Shown piece by piece: positions 45,464 to 53,426 of a stretch of 58,825 nt of DNA; position 1 is the first letter of the stretch; each line of letters begins with the position of its first letter. The position numbers were made by a program, and so were the translations under genes. Source of the DNA: Paenibacillus pasadenensis DSM 19293 (lineage in GTDB: Bacteria; Bacillota; Bacilli; Paenibacillales; Paenibacillaceae); the NCBI RefSeq assembly GCF_000422485.1, contig NZ_KE383855.1, positions 89,591 to 148,415 on the forward strand, in the 5' to 3' direction. Under the pieces are notes generated by a model. It did not search any database. It was not told where the DNA came from and saw only the letters and a list, made by a program, of their open reading frames with translations.

Positions 45464-46264
45464 ATGAGCCTAGAAGAGGCTGTAGGACAAAGCGGGGACG
45501 TCCGCGCCGAGCTGAAGCGCCGGCTGAACCTGAGGGAGCTTGGCGGCTTGCCGGCCGAGGGCGGCAGGCGGGTCAAGCCGGGACATCTGTACCGGTCGGG
45601 GGAGCTGACCGATCTGAGCGAAGGGGAGTTCCGCCTGCTGGAATCGCTCGGGCTGGCGTTCGTCTGCGACCTGCGCACGGCGGACAAAGGGGCCGAGGTG
45701 CCGACGCCGCGCATCGGCGAGGCGCCGTATCTGCAGCTGCCGGTGTTCGGCGGCAACTTCAGCTCCGGAGAGATTCCGAAGCTGCTCGGCCAGCTCGCGG
45801 CGGGCGGCCAGCTCGACAATCCGCTGCCCGGCATCTACCGGCAGTTCGTGACCGACGAGCATACCCGCGGCGCCTATGCCCGCCTAATGCGCGCGCTGGT
45901 GGAGGCGGAAGGCCGCCCGGTGCTGTGGCATTGCACGGTCGGCAAGGACCGCACGGGCTTCGCGGCCGCCGTCGTGCTGCTGGCGCTCGGCGCCTCGGAG
46001 GAGACGATCGCGGCCGACTACATGGCGACCGAGGGCACGCGGCCGGAAGCGACGGAGCGCATCCTCGCCCAGGTCGGCGCCGTGCTGCCGGACGAGCGGG
46101 TGCTCGGCTTTGTCCGCTCCGTGTTGGGCGTGTCGCCGGAGTACATCCATAGCGCGCTGGACGAGATGCGGCGCGTGTACGGCTCCACCGACGGCTACCT
46201 CGAGCAGGCGCTCGGCGTGAGCGCGGAGGAACGCCGCTTGCTTCGGGAGCGGTATTTGGAGTAA
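45464..46264 (+). CDS. Tyrosine-protein phosphatase (Y_phosphatase3 family)
   Basis: A 266-residue phosphatase with the P-loop HCTVGKDRTG (Cys near 156), the preceding GIYRQFVTDEHTRGAYARLMRAL and the N-terminal NLRELGGLPAEGGRRVKPGHLYRSGEL that define this family. Related enzymes dephosphorylate tyrosine or phosphoinositides. GAGGAGAAAGAG lies before the ATG. The next gene follows after 57 bp and may be co-transcribed. Confidence 0.92.
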   Translation: MSLEEAVGQSGDVRAELKRRLNLRELGGLPAEGGRRVKPGHLYRSGELTDLSEGEFRLLESLGLAFVCDLRTADKGAEVPTPRIGEAPYLQLPVFGGNFSSGEIPKLLGQLAAGGQLDNPLPGIYRQFVTDEHTRGAYARLMRALVEAEGRPVLWHCTVGKDRTGFAAAVVLLALGASEETIAADYMATEGTRPEATERILAQVGAVLPDERVLGFVRSVLGVSPEYIHSALDEMRRVYGSTDGYLEQALGVSAEERRLLRERYLE

Positions 46265-46321
46265 GGGGGCGCGGCTTCTAGAAGGCCCGCTCGATTGCCT
46301 GCGTGGAAAGGGAGAAGCAGG

Positions 46322-47236
46322 ATGGCTTTCGCCTACGAAGGAATCGACCATGTGCAGCTGGCCGCGCCGGCGGGCTGCGAGGAGGAGGCTCGCCGCTTTT
46401 ACGGCGGCTGCCTCCAGTGGGAGGAGCTGCCGAAGCCGCCCGAGCTGGCGAAGCGGGGCGGCGTCTGGTTCCGCTGCGGCCGGCATGAGGTCCATATCGG
46501 CGTGCAGGACGGCTTCGTGCCGGCTCGCAAAGCGCATCCGGCCTTTCTCGTGACGGGGCTGGAGGAGCTGCGCCGGACGCTGGACGAGGCAGGGATCGCG
46601 ACGGCCGACGACGACGCAAGGCAAGAAGAAGGCATCTTGCGCTTCTACGCGCAGGATCCGTTCGGCAACCGGCTGGAGTTCATGGAGCGGGTGGCGGCAG
46701 CGCCATCGCTTGTAAAGCGGACTTTCGAGGGATTGCAAAAGAGGATAGAGCTTGGGGGCGGCCGCCTGTTTCTCCAGGACGATTCTGGCGAGGCAGGTCG
46801 CTACGCCTGTTCGTTTCAGCCGCCGGCGACAGCGGAAGAAATCCAGAGTCTCCTCGACTCCACCGGATTGGATATGCCGGGCAGCTATCTGGAGCTGCTT
46901 CAGCTGACGAACGGATGCTCCCTATTTGATCACGAGCTCTACGGAGGGGCAAGCTGCTTGATCGCGGCCGATCAGGCGGAGCATCTCTACGAAACGTACC
47001 AAGAGCCGGGGTATTTGATGATCGCGGTCGTTTTCGACGACCGGATCGTCATGGATTGCGAAAAATACGCGAGAGGCGAAGAAGACTATATGCTCGTCGG
47101 CACCAGCACGACGCCGGCGAAAGAGCTGACAAGCCTGGGGAGTGATTTCGAAACCTGGTTCAGTCGATTCGTCGTCAGCAACGGAGCCAAGTTCTGGACT
47201 TGGCGGTCCGCCGGCGCGATGCTCGGATTGAAATGA
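46322..47236 (+). CDS. Fusion of a VOC (glyoxalase-like) domain and a SUKH (SMI1/KNR4) domain
   Basis: 304 residues. Residues 1-128 form a VOC domain of the Bacillus glyoxalase-like type: IDHVQLAAPAGCEEEARRFYGGCLQWEELPKP, WFRCGRHEVHIGVQD and the closing ILRFYAQDPFGNRLEFMERV. Residues 140-300 look like SUKH: ATAEEIQSLLDSTGLDMPGSYLELLQLTNGCSLFDHELYG, then IAVVFDDRIVMDC and SDFETWFSRFVV. SUKH proteins often serve as immunity proteins for contact-dependent toxins. Coding DNA of the second part (after about 46720) is visibly less GC-rich than that of the first, suggesting a later join. No toxin gene is adjacent. Confidence 0.8.
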   Translation: MAFAYEGIDHVQLAAPAGCEEEARRFYGGCLQWEELPKPPELAKRGGVWFRCGRHEVHIGVQDGFVPARKAHPAFLVTGLEELRRTLDEAGIATADDDARQEEGILRFYAQDPFGNRLEFMERVAAAPSLVKRTFEGLQKRIELGGGRLFLQDDSGEAGRYACSFQPPATAEEIQSLLDSTGLDMPGSYLELLQLTNGCSLFDHELYGGASCLIAADQAEHLYETYQEPGYLMIAVVFDDRIVMDCEKYARGEEDYMLVGTSTTPAKELTSLGSDFETWFSRFVVSNGAKFWTWRSAGAMLGLK

Positions 47237-47337
47237 ATTGAAACGGATTGACTCAGCCTTTCAGCGTCAAAATCCTGTCGGGGGTTTGCAGCGCAAGGGA
47301 GTAGGGAATCTTTGCGACGCATAATAGAACCGACTCA

Positions 47338-47514
47338 TTTGTGCGATGAATCACACAAACATCGAGCTCGTGAAGAACATTTGAAGCGTTTTGTGTGATT
47401 TCTCATGCAAATTTGACAGTCCGGGGAATTTCGATTTGGGCTTTATATGATATATCGTACAAATGGCTCGGAATTGGGTTTGTCACGGATAATTTGTATG
47501 ACATTTCATACAAA
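47338..47514. promoter_or_regulatory. Array of four 22-bp palindromes at 51-52 bp spacing
   Basis: Sites at 47338-47359, 47390-47411, 47442-47463 and 47493-47514. All fit TTTGTRTGA-N4-TCAYACAAA; the last is perfect (9-4-9), the first two have one or two changes per arm, the third is the most degenerate. Start-to-start distances are 52, 52 and 51 bp, about five helical turns, so all face one side of the DNA. The intervening DNA is not conserved beyond short stretches. They precede the small membrane peptide gene. Confidence 0.75.
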
Positions 47515-47594
47515 AATAGCCATACATCATGAGCCTGGAGACGGCCCTTCGGCGGCGGGGAAAGTCGAGCCATGAAAATGGAGGTGAGCACTTT

Positions 47595-47738
47595 GTGAGA
47601 AAGGATATCTCTATTCATCAAGTCATTACCACTATTTTGTTGCTTATCATCGCGGGGACGCTTGTATATATATCTACTTTCATGGACGACATGGTGCATC
47701 TTCTTAAGCTTATTTCCGAAGCTGCTGCTAATGGCTGA
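47595..47738 (+). CDS. Hypothetical 47-residue single-helix membrane peptide
   Basis: GTG start with GGAGGTGA at ideal spacing. The product has a short charged N-terminus (RKDISIHQV), one TM (ITTILLLIIAGTLVYISTF) and an amphipathic tail (DDMVHLLKLISEAAANG). I do not recognise a family; the size would suit a small regulatory or toxin-like membrane peptide, but nothing shows which. Upstream is the four-site palindrome array. Confidence 0.6.
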   Translation: MRKDISIHQVITTILLLIIAGTLVYISTFMDDMVHLLKLISEAAANG

Positions 47739-47789
47739 ATGCAGGAACGGCTGTCTTTGAGCAGCGCAGGCAAATGGTGGTATCTCAAC

Positions 47790-47839
47790 AGAAAACGAAA
47801 CCCAAACAAGCGAGAAATTTTTCTCGCTTGTTTGGGTTC
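47790..47839 (-). terminator. Perfect 19-bp-arm hairpin, terminator of the aldo/keto reductase gene
   Basis: Arms AACCCAAACAAGCGAGAAA / TTTCTCGCTTGTTTGGGTT around two bases. On the minus strand it is followed by a T-rich stretch (TTCGTTTTCTG), 10 bp past the reductase stop; it could also stop the rightward peptide gene. Confidence 0.8.
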
Positions 47840-47848
47840 AATAGGCGA

Positions 47849-48805
47849 TTACTTCTTCTCGCCGGTCAGGATCGACTCGATGCGCTCGACGATCTCGGCG
47901 TCGAGCTTCACGCCGGAAGCCTTGGCGTTCTCGACGACCTGCTCGGGACGGCTCGCGCCGACGAGGGCGCTGGCGACGTTCGGCTGGCGCAGGATCCAGG
48001 CGAGCGCCAGCTGGCCGACCGTCAGATCGAGCTCTGCCGCCACGTCCGCGAGCTGCTTGACCTTGCCGATCTTCTCCTCGGTGATGCCGTTCTTGACCCA
48101 GTCGAGCTTGGCCGCGCGGCTGTCCGCCGGGATGTCGGTCGCCGACGTGTACTTGCCGGTCAGCAGCCCTTGGGCCAGCGGCGAGAAGACGACTTGTCCG
48201 ACGCCGCTGCGCTCGCAGTACGGGATGATCTCCGGCTCGATGTAGCGGTTGAACATGTTGTACTGCGGCTGGTTGACGACGATGCGGTCGAGCAGGTAGC
48301 GGTCGGCGATCGCATGCGCTTCCGCGATCTGCGACGCCGTCCACTCGCTCACGCCGACGTACAGCACCTTGCCGGCGCGCACGAGGTCGTCCAGCGTGCG
48401 GAGCGTCTCGTAGAGCGGCGTCTCCGGATCATGCCGGTGGCAGTACATGATGTCGACGTAATCCACGTCCAGCCGCTTCAGGCTCGCGTGGAACTGGTCG
48501 GTCAGATGCTTGCGCGAGAGGCCGCGGTCGTTGGGCAGGTCGCCCATCGGCCAGAACGCCTTGGTCGCCAGCACATAGGAGTGGCGCGGGAACGCCTTGA
48601 TCGTCTCGCCGAGCAGCGTCTCGGCCGCTCCGCGCTCGTACACGTTCGCCGTATCGAAAAAGTTGATGCCCAGAGCGTATGCCGTATGGATCGCCTTGAC
48701 GGCGTTCTCGCGTTCCACGTACCCTCCGTACGTCAGCCAGCTGCCCAGACTGATGTCGCTCACCTTGACGCCGGCGCTTCCCAGCCTGCGGTAATTCATG
48801 CTCAT
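47849..48805 (-). CDS. Aldo/keto reductase (Kv-beta-like)
   Basis: A 318-residue reductase. Catalytic tetrad: Asp and Tyr in NFFDTANVYERGAAE, Lys in VLATKAFWPM and His in DIMYCHRHDPETP. The cofactor loop SPLAQGLLTGKY and terminal SALVGASRPEQVVENAKA resemble voltage-gated channel beta-subunit-like AKRs. Ribosome site GGAGGG. Divergent from an HxlR regulator, which probably controls it in response to aldehydes or other electrophiles; that is inference from the pairing. Confidence 0.92.
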   Translation of the reverse strand: MSMNYRRLGSAGVKVSDISLGSWLTYGGYVERENAVKAIHTAYALGINFFDTANVYERGAAETLLGETIKAFPRHSYVLATKAFWPMGDLPNDRGLSRKHLTDQFHASLKRLDVDYVDIMYCHRHDPETPLYETLRTLDDLVRAGKVLYVGVSEWTASQIAEAHAIADRYLLDRIVVNQPQYNMFNRYIEPEIIPYCERSGVGQVVFSPLAQGLLTGKYTSATDIPADSRAAKLDWVKNGITEEKIGKVKQLADVAAELDLTVGQLALAWILRQPNVASALVGASRPEQVVENAKASGVKLDAEIVERIESILTGEKK

Positions 48806-48877
48806 CGGGATATCCCTCCATTGGAATCGGATTTCGGAACAGCCTCTATTCTACGCATGTTTCTACCGCGATGGAAG

Positions 48878-48893
48878 TAGTGAAATATTCGTC
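48878..48893. promoter_or_regulatory. Inverted repeat between the reductase and hxlR-type genes
   Basis: AGTGA and TCACT arms flank AATATTCG in the divergent intergenic region. Just to its right a TTATTA-16-TATACT promoter-like pair faces the regulator gene; to its left a TAGAAT faces the reductase. Candidate site for the HxlR regulator. Confidence 0.4.
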
Positions 48894-48959
48894 ACTTTAT
48901 TATACAAGGGTTATCTACTATACTTGAGGTTACTAGCTTACGAGAAGGAGACGTTCGAC

Positions 48960-49292
48960 TTGGCTGCCAACAACTATGTACCGAAAAAGCCCGAAGTGAT
49001 CGACTGCAACATCGAAAAGACGCTGGACGTCATCGGCGGCAAATGGGCCTTCCTCGTCCTGCGGGAGCTGTTCGTCGGCACGCGCCGCTTCGGCGAGCTG
49101 CAGCGGCTCATCCCGGCCGTCAGCCCGCGCGCGCTCACGAGCACGCTTCGCCATATGGAGCAGAAGGGCGTGCTTGAACGCAAGGTATACCCGACCGTGC
49201 CGGTCACAGTCGAGTATACGCTGACGCCCAAGGGCGAGGATCTGCATCAGATCATCCGGGAAATGAAGCTCTGGGCTTCCAAATGGACGTGA
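48960..49292 (+). CDS. HxlR-family transcriptional regulator
   Basis: A 110-residue winged-helix protein: DCNIEKTLDVIGGKWAFLVLRELFVGTRRFGELQRLIPAVSPRALTSTLRHMEQKGVLERKVYPTVPVTVEYTLTPKG covers the whole family signature, including the N-terminal Cys that senses electrophiles in some members (HypR, YodB). The TTG at 48960 has AAGGAGA at good spacing; the frame continues upstream but crosses the promoter region. Divergent from the aldo/keto reductase. Confidence 0.92.
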   Translation: MAANNYVPKKPEVIDCNIEKTLDVIGGKWAFLVLRELFVGTRRFGELQRLIPAVSPRALTSTLRHMEQKGVLERKVYPTVPVTVEYTLTPKGEDLHQIIREMKLWASKWT

Positions 49293-49329
49293 GGCCGGCT
49301 GCGGCGGCCGCCGCGCTTGCGGAGCCCCG

Positions 49330-50289
49330 CTAGACGCGCCGGCCGCTCGAGCGCAGGCCGAGCCGCTTGCGCTGCAGGAACGCGGCGCCGTATTCGCCAT
49401 GCGGATGGATGCGGGCATGCTCGATCTGCACGGTGGAGTGGGAGATGCCGAAGTTCTTTTGAAGCGTGTCGTTGATGGCTAGAATGATGCAGTGGGGCTG
49501 GATGCGCTCGTCGGCGAACACATGCGCGGTCAGGGAGTAGTGCTCGGTCGACACGGCCCACAGATGCATCTCGTGCACGTCCTCGACGCCTTCGACGGCG
49601 CGGATCGCCCGGCGGATCTCCTCGAGATCGAAGCCTCCCGGCACGGACTCCATCAGCACGAGGTACGCCTCGCGCGTGATGCGCGCGCCGCCGGCGAAGA
49701 TGATGCCCGCGATGACGAGGCTGACGAGCGGGTCGAACCAGACGCGTCCGGTCCAGAGGATGAGCAGCGCGGAGGCGATGACGCCGATCGAGCTGAGCAG
49801 GTCGCCGATGAAGTGCCAGAGCGCGCTGCGCACGTTCAGGTTGTCTTCCTCCTTCATGCTGCGGCTGAGCACGATCGTCAGCACGATGTTGACGACGAGC
49901 CCGATCGAGGCGATGCCGAGCATGAGGCCGAAGTCGATCGGCTCCGGCCGCAGGAAGCGGCGGACGCCCTCGATCAGGATGCCGACGGAGATCGCGGCCA
50001 GCGCCAGCCCGTTCAGGAACGAGGCGATGATCTCGAAGCGCAGGTAGCCGAACGTATAGCGCGAGTCCGGCTGGCGCGACGCCATGTAGATGGCGGTCAT
50101 GCTGAGGCCGAGCGCGATGACGTCGGAGATCATATGAGCGGAGTCGGAGAGCAGCGCGAGCGAGTTCGACAGCAGGCCGCCGACGATTTCCACGATCGTG
50201 AAGAAAAAGGTCAGCAGCAGCGTGATCCAGAGCGTGCGCTTGGACCGGGATTGCGTTTTGACATGCTCCAGGTGATGATAGTCTGGCAT
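49330..50289 (-). CDS. Cation diffusion facilitator (CzcD-like metal exporter)
   Basis: A 319-residue CDF protein: six helices with the metal-site motifs SNSLALLSDSAHMISD (helix 2, HD type) and NVRSALWHFIGDLLSSIGV (helix 5, HxxxD), and a cytoplasmic C-terminal domain (DVHEMHLWAVSTEHYSLTAHV). HxxxD in helix 5 is typical of Zn-CDFs, but Fe or Mn export is not excluded. An N-terminal HxHHLEH-like stretch (DYHHLEHV) may bind metal. Divergent from rlmN with two metalloregulator-type palindromes in between; a TTGTAA-17-TAATAT promoter faces this gene. Confidence 0.93.
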   Translation of the reverse strand: MPDYHHLEHVKTQSRSKRTLWITLLLTFFFTIVEIVGGLLSNSLALLSDSAHMISDVIALGLSMTAIYMASRQPDSRYTFGYLRFEIIASFLNGLALAAISVGILIEGVRRFLRPEPIDFGLMLGIASIGLVVNIVLTIVLSRSMKEEDNLNVRSALWHFIGDLLSSIGVIASALLILWTGRVWFDPLVSLVIAGIIFAGGARITREAYLVLMESVPGGFDLEEIRRAIRAVEGVEDVHEMHLWAVSTEHYSLTAHVFADERIQPHCIILAINDTLQKNFGISHSTVQIEHARIHPHGEYGAAFLQRKRLGLRSSGRRV

Positions 50290-50399
50290 GGGGGTCGCGA
50301 CCTTTCCGGATCCGGGGTGCGGAGCACGGTAGCAGCCGCTGTCCGGCGCCCTCGGATCTAAATTAGATTAATTATTATATTAACTCAATTCTTATATGG

Positions 50400-50414
50400 T
50401 TACAATTATTATAA
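50400..50414. promoter_or_regulatory. PerR-box-like palindrome
   Basis: TTACAATTATTATAA differs at one position from the PerR 7-1-7 consensus TTATAATNATTATAA. It covers part of the TATAAT -10 (50410-50415) facing rlmN and lies upstream of the CDF promoter. Confidence 0.6.
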
Positions 50415-50415
50415 T

Positions 50416-50430
50416 TGACAATGATTGTCA
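50416..50430. promoter_or_regulatory. Fur-family 7-1-7 palindrome
   Basis: TGACAATGATTGTCA, a perfect 7-1-7 inverted repeat of the Fur/PerR/Zur class, one step from the Fur box TGATAATNATTATCA. It covers the expected start of the rlmN transcript. Which paralogue binds cannot be told from sequence. Confidence 0.6.
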
Positions 50431-50454
50431 GTCTCAGAAAAGAGGAATGAAACG

Positions 50455-51552
50455 ATGACTTCCCTGTATGGATTCACCCAGGAAGGGCTGGAGGCTTGGC
50501 TCGGCGAGCGGGGACACCGCAAGTTTCACGCGATGCAGGCGTGGGAAAGCCTGTACCGCAAGCGGGTGCGCGACTTCGCGGGCATGGAGGCGGCCGGCGT
50601 CAAGCCGGAGGTCGTGCGGCTGCTGGAGGCGTCGTTTGCGATCGGCACGCTGGAGGAGCATACGCGCCAGGAGTCGGTGGACGGGACGGTGAAGTTCCTG
50701 TTCCGCCTGCAGGACGGCAACCTGATCGAGACGGTGCTGATGAAGCATAAGTTCGGCCTCAGCGTCTGCGTGACGACGCAGGTCGGCTGCAACATCGGCT
50801 GCAGCTTCTGCGCGAGCGGGCTGCTCGCCAAGAGCCGCGATCTGACGGCCGGCGAGATCGCCGAGCAGATCATGCGCGTGCAGCTGTTCCTCGACGATGC
50901 GGGGCATGGCCAGCGGGTGAGCCACATTGTCGTCATGGGCATCGGCGAGCCCTTCGACAACTACGCGCATCTGATGGACTTCCTCGCGATCGTCCAGCAT
51001 CCGAAGGGGCTGGCCATCGGGCCGCGCCACATCACCGTATCGACGAGCGGCCTGACGGCCAAAATCCGCGAGTTCGCGGACAGCGGCGTGCCGGCGAACC
51101 TCGCCGTATCGCTTCACGCCCCCAATGACGAGCTGCGCACGCGCATCATGAAGATCAACAAGGCGTACCCGATCGCGAAGCTGCTCGACAGCATCGACTA
51201 TTACCTCGAGCGCACGCGCCGCCGCATCACGCTGGAGTACATCCTGCTGGCGGACGTGAACGACCGCCGCGAGGAAGCGCAGCAGCTCGCCGAGCTCGTC
51301 CGCTCCCGCCCGCAGCTGCTCCGGCTGGCCAACGTCAACCTCATCCCATACAATCCGGTCGACGAACATAGCCAGTACCGGCGCAGCACGCAGGAGGCGA
51401 TCGACGGCTTCTACGACGTGCTCAAGAAAAACGGCGTCAGCGTCAGCGTGCGGCTGGAGCACGGCGCCGACATCGACGCCGCCTGCGGCCAGCTGCGCAG
51501 CAAGCAGCTGCGCGGCGGCGAGGGCAAGGAGCCGGCCGCTGCCGGCGTGTAG
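50455..51552 (+). CDS. rlmN: 23S rRNA/tRNA adenine C2-methyltransferase RlmN
   Basis: A 365-residue radical-SAM enzyme that methylates A2503 of 23S rRNA and, in some bacteria, A37 of tRNAs. CxxxCxxC is intact (GCNIGCSFCASGLL), with GEPFDNYAHLMDF, ITVSTSGL, NLAVSLHAPND and the terminal LEHGADIDAACGQL that carries the second catalytic Cys. It resembles B. subtilis RlmN more than Cfr. ATG 50455 has AGAGGAA. It may be a second copy if the main rlmN lies elsewhere, since here it is not in the usual cell-cycle/phosphatase cluster. The two metalloregulator-type boxes in its promoter are unusual. Confidence 0.9.
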   Translation: MTSLYGFTQEGLEAWLGERGHRKFHAMQAWESLYRKRVRDFAGMEAAGVKPEVVRLLEASFAIGTLEEHTRQESVDGTVKFLFRLQDGNLIETVLMKHKFGLSVCVTTQVGCNIGCSFCASGLLAKSRDLTAGEIAEQIMRVQLFLDDAGHGQRVSHIVVMGIGEPFDNYAHLMDFLAIVQHPKGLAIGPRHITVSTSGLTAKIREFADSGVPANLAVSLHAPNDELRTRIMKINKAYPIAKLLDSIDYYLERTRRRITLEYILLADVNDRREEAQQLAELVRSRPQLLRLANVNLIPYNPVDEHSQYRRSTQEAIDGFYDVLKKNGVSVSVRLEHGADIDAACGQLRSKQLRGGEGKEPAAAGV

Positions 51553-51568
51553 GCGCATCACGGCCTCC

Positions 51569-51617
51569 AGGGCTGCCCCGAACGTCCTTTGCGGACGGGA
51601 CGGGGCAGCCCTTCTTT
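51569..51617 (+). terminator. Intrinsic terminator of rlmN
   Basis: Arms AGGGCTGCCCCG / CGGGGCAGCCCT with an inner GTCC / GGAC stem, then TCTTT. Confidence 0.88.
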
Positions 51618-51690
51618 GGCTATATCCGTTTCCTCCCTTTACCGGGCCTGCGGCAGGCTTCCATAATGGAGTCATCAAGGACGCCGACAG

Positions 51691-51718
51691 GCGGACAGGG
51701 ACAGGGACAGGGACAGGG
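51691..51718 (+). repeat. Hexanucleotide microsatellite upstream of the acetyltransferase gene
   Basis: About four and a half GGACAG units immediately before the ribosome site. Copy changes would move the site relative to the promoter without altering any reading frame. Confidence 0.7.
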
Positions 51719-51728
51719 AGGAACGCCA

Positions 51729-52784
51729 TTGATCGGGACGAAGATTCGGGCGCCAAGGCTGCCGGACGATTACGACGGCATGGCCGCGCTGTGGAACGAG
51801 TGGCTGGCGGAGCCGACGACGGCGGAGGGGCTGGCCGAGGAAGACCGCAAGATGTACGAACAGGGACAGCTGCATCGAAACGAGGAAGGCAAGCTCGCGG
51901 GCTACGATCGGCTGCGCCAGGTGGCCGAGGCGGAGGACGGACGGCTCGTCGGCTACTCGACGATCTGGCGCGCGCCCTGGACGCCGCCGGGCATGGTGAA
52001 CCACTTCGTGCTCGTCGCCGCCGACGCGCATGGACAGGGCATCGGCGCGGAGCTGACCCGGAGCTCCCGCGAGTGGGCGCGAGAAGCCGGCGCGGACACG
52101 CTGCTCAGCGAATGCTGGGACGATGACGAGCGGGCGATTGCCTTCGCGCGCCGCGGAGGGTTCGAGACGGAGCGGCGCTCGTGGCAGTCGGTGCTCGATC
52201 TGACGGACGGCCAGGACCCTTCGCAGCCGGAGGACAGGATGATCATCGAGCGGCTGGAGGAGGAGGGCATCGCTTTTGCCTCGCTGGCGGACCTGCCTCC
52301 GGGAGAGGAGACGCTGCGGCGGCTGCATGAGCTGTGCACGTCGACCTATACGGACATCCCCGGCTTCCTCGGCGAGACGATGCCCTACGGGGAATGGCTC
52401 AAGTGGGGCCTGCAGGTGGAGGGCTACGCGCCGGCGCGGGTGCTCGTGGCGATGGACGGAGAGCGTCTCGTCGGCATCTGCAACGTCATCTACAACGAGG
52501 ATTCCGGCGGCATGTACCACGAGTATACCGGCGTCGCGCGGGAATATCGCGGCCGCGGCATCGCCCGCGCGCTCAAGCTGCTGTCGATCCGCCTCGCGCT
52601 GCGCGCCGGGGCCCGCTATTTGCGGACGGACAACGACTCGCTCAACGTCCCGATGCTGGCGATCAACCGCCGCCTCGGCTACCGGCCGCTGCGAGGCCGC
52701 CATCGCCTGATCGCGACGCTGGAGCAAGGAGCTTCGACCCGGGAGGGCTCCGGCGCCGGCCGGACCGGAGCGCCGACGGCTTGA
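51729..52784 (+). CDS. GNAT acetyltransferase with two GNAT domains
   Basis: About 351 residues. Start TTG 51729 with GGAGGA at ideal spacing. Two GNAT folds in tandem: the first (1-165) with motif A VLVAADAHGQGIGAELTRSSREWA, the second (180-340) with YTGVAREYRGRGIARALKLLSIRLA and the terminal NxxMLAINRRLGYRP. In such proteins one domain is often inactive; the second has the better acetyl-CoA loop (RGRGIA). Substrate unknown. Confidence 0.88.
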   Translation: MIGTKIRAPRLPDDYDGMAALWNEWLAEPTTAEGLAEEDRKMYEQGQLHRNEEGKLAGYDRLRQVAEAEDGRLVGYSTIWRAPWTPPGMVNHFVLVAADAHGQGIGAELTRSSREWAREAGADTLLSECWDDDERAIAFARRGGFETERRSWQSVLDLTDGQDPSQPEDRMIIERLEEEGIAFASLADLPPGEETLRRLHELCTSTYTDIPGFLGETMPYGEWLKWGLQVEGYAPARVLVAMDGERLVGICNVIYNEDSGGMYHEYTGVAREYRGRGIARALKLLSIRLALRAGARYLRTDNDSLNVPMLAINRRLGYRPLRGRHRLIATLEQGASTREGSGAGRTGAPTA

Positions 52785-52888
52785 GGAAATTCGCCCGTCC
52801 TCTGCCGCGTCGGGGCCGCCGCTCAGCATGGTCCGGCTCGATTGTGATACACTAGAGGGCATATGCGACCCGATAGGAGAGAACGATC

Positions 52889-53362
52889 ATGGCGAATGAA
52901 GAAATAATCCTGACGGCCGAGGGACTGGCCAAGCTGGAGGCGGAGCTGGAAGACCTGAAGGGTCCGAAGCGCCGCGAGCTGGCGCAGCGGATCAAGACGG
53001 CGATCAGCTACGGCGACCTCAAGGAGAACAGCGAGTACCACTCCGCCAAGGAAGACCAGGCATTCATGGAGACGCGCATTCTGCAGATCCAGGCGATGCT
53101 CAAGAAGGCGCGTGTCGCCGACAGCTCCGATACGTCCAAGGTGACCGTCGGCTCCCTCGTCTCGCTGCTCGATCAGGAGTTCGACGAGAAGCTGCAGTAC
53201 CGCATCGTGGCGCCGGCCGAGGCCGACGTCATCGACGGCAAGATCTCGTACGAGAGCCCGCTCGGCAAGACGCTGATCGGCAAGCGGGTCGGCGATACCG
53301 TCGAGGTCGACGCGCCGATGGGCAAGATCCAATACAAGGTGCTGGAGATCAAGAGCGCCTGA
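52889..53362 (+). CDS. greA: Transcription elongation factor GreA
   Basis: A 157-residue factor of full family length: an N-terminal coiled coil whose tip carries the acidic pair (AISYGDLKENSEYHSAKEDQ) that stimulates RNA cleavage in stalled RNA polymerase, and the C-terminal FKBP-like domain (ISYESPLGKTLIGKRVGDTVEVDAPMGKIQYKVLEI). GATAGGAGAGAA before the ATG. Stand-alone with a strong terminator. Confidence 0.96.
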   Translation: MANEEIILTAEGLAKLEAELEDLKGPKRRELAQRIKTAISYGDLKENSEYHSAKEDQAFMETRILQIQAMLKKARVADSSDTSKVTVGSLVSLLDQEFDEKLQYRIVAPAEADVIDGKISYESPLGKTLIGKRVGDTVEVDAPMGKIQYKVLEIKSA

Positions 53363-53368
53363 TTTCGC

Positions 53369-53411
53369 AAAAAAAGCGCATCGTTCCCGGAAGGGGACGA
53401 TGCGCTTTTTT
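53369..53411. terminator. Intrinsic terminator of greA (works in both directions)
   Basis: Arms AAAAAAGCGCATCGT / ACGATGCGCTTTTTT with an inner CCC / GGG. Confidence 0.93.
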
Positions 53412-53426
53412 CGATATTAAAGAAAG

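Noticed and set aside
50455-51552. Cfr-type antibiotic resistance methylase
   Set aside because: The sequence around the CxxxCxxC motif and the C-terminal LEHGADIDAACGQL match Bacillus RlmN rather than Cfr.
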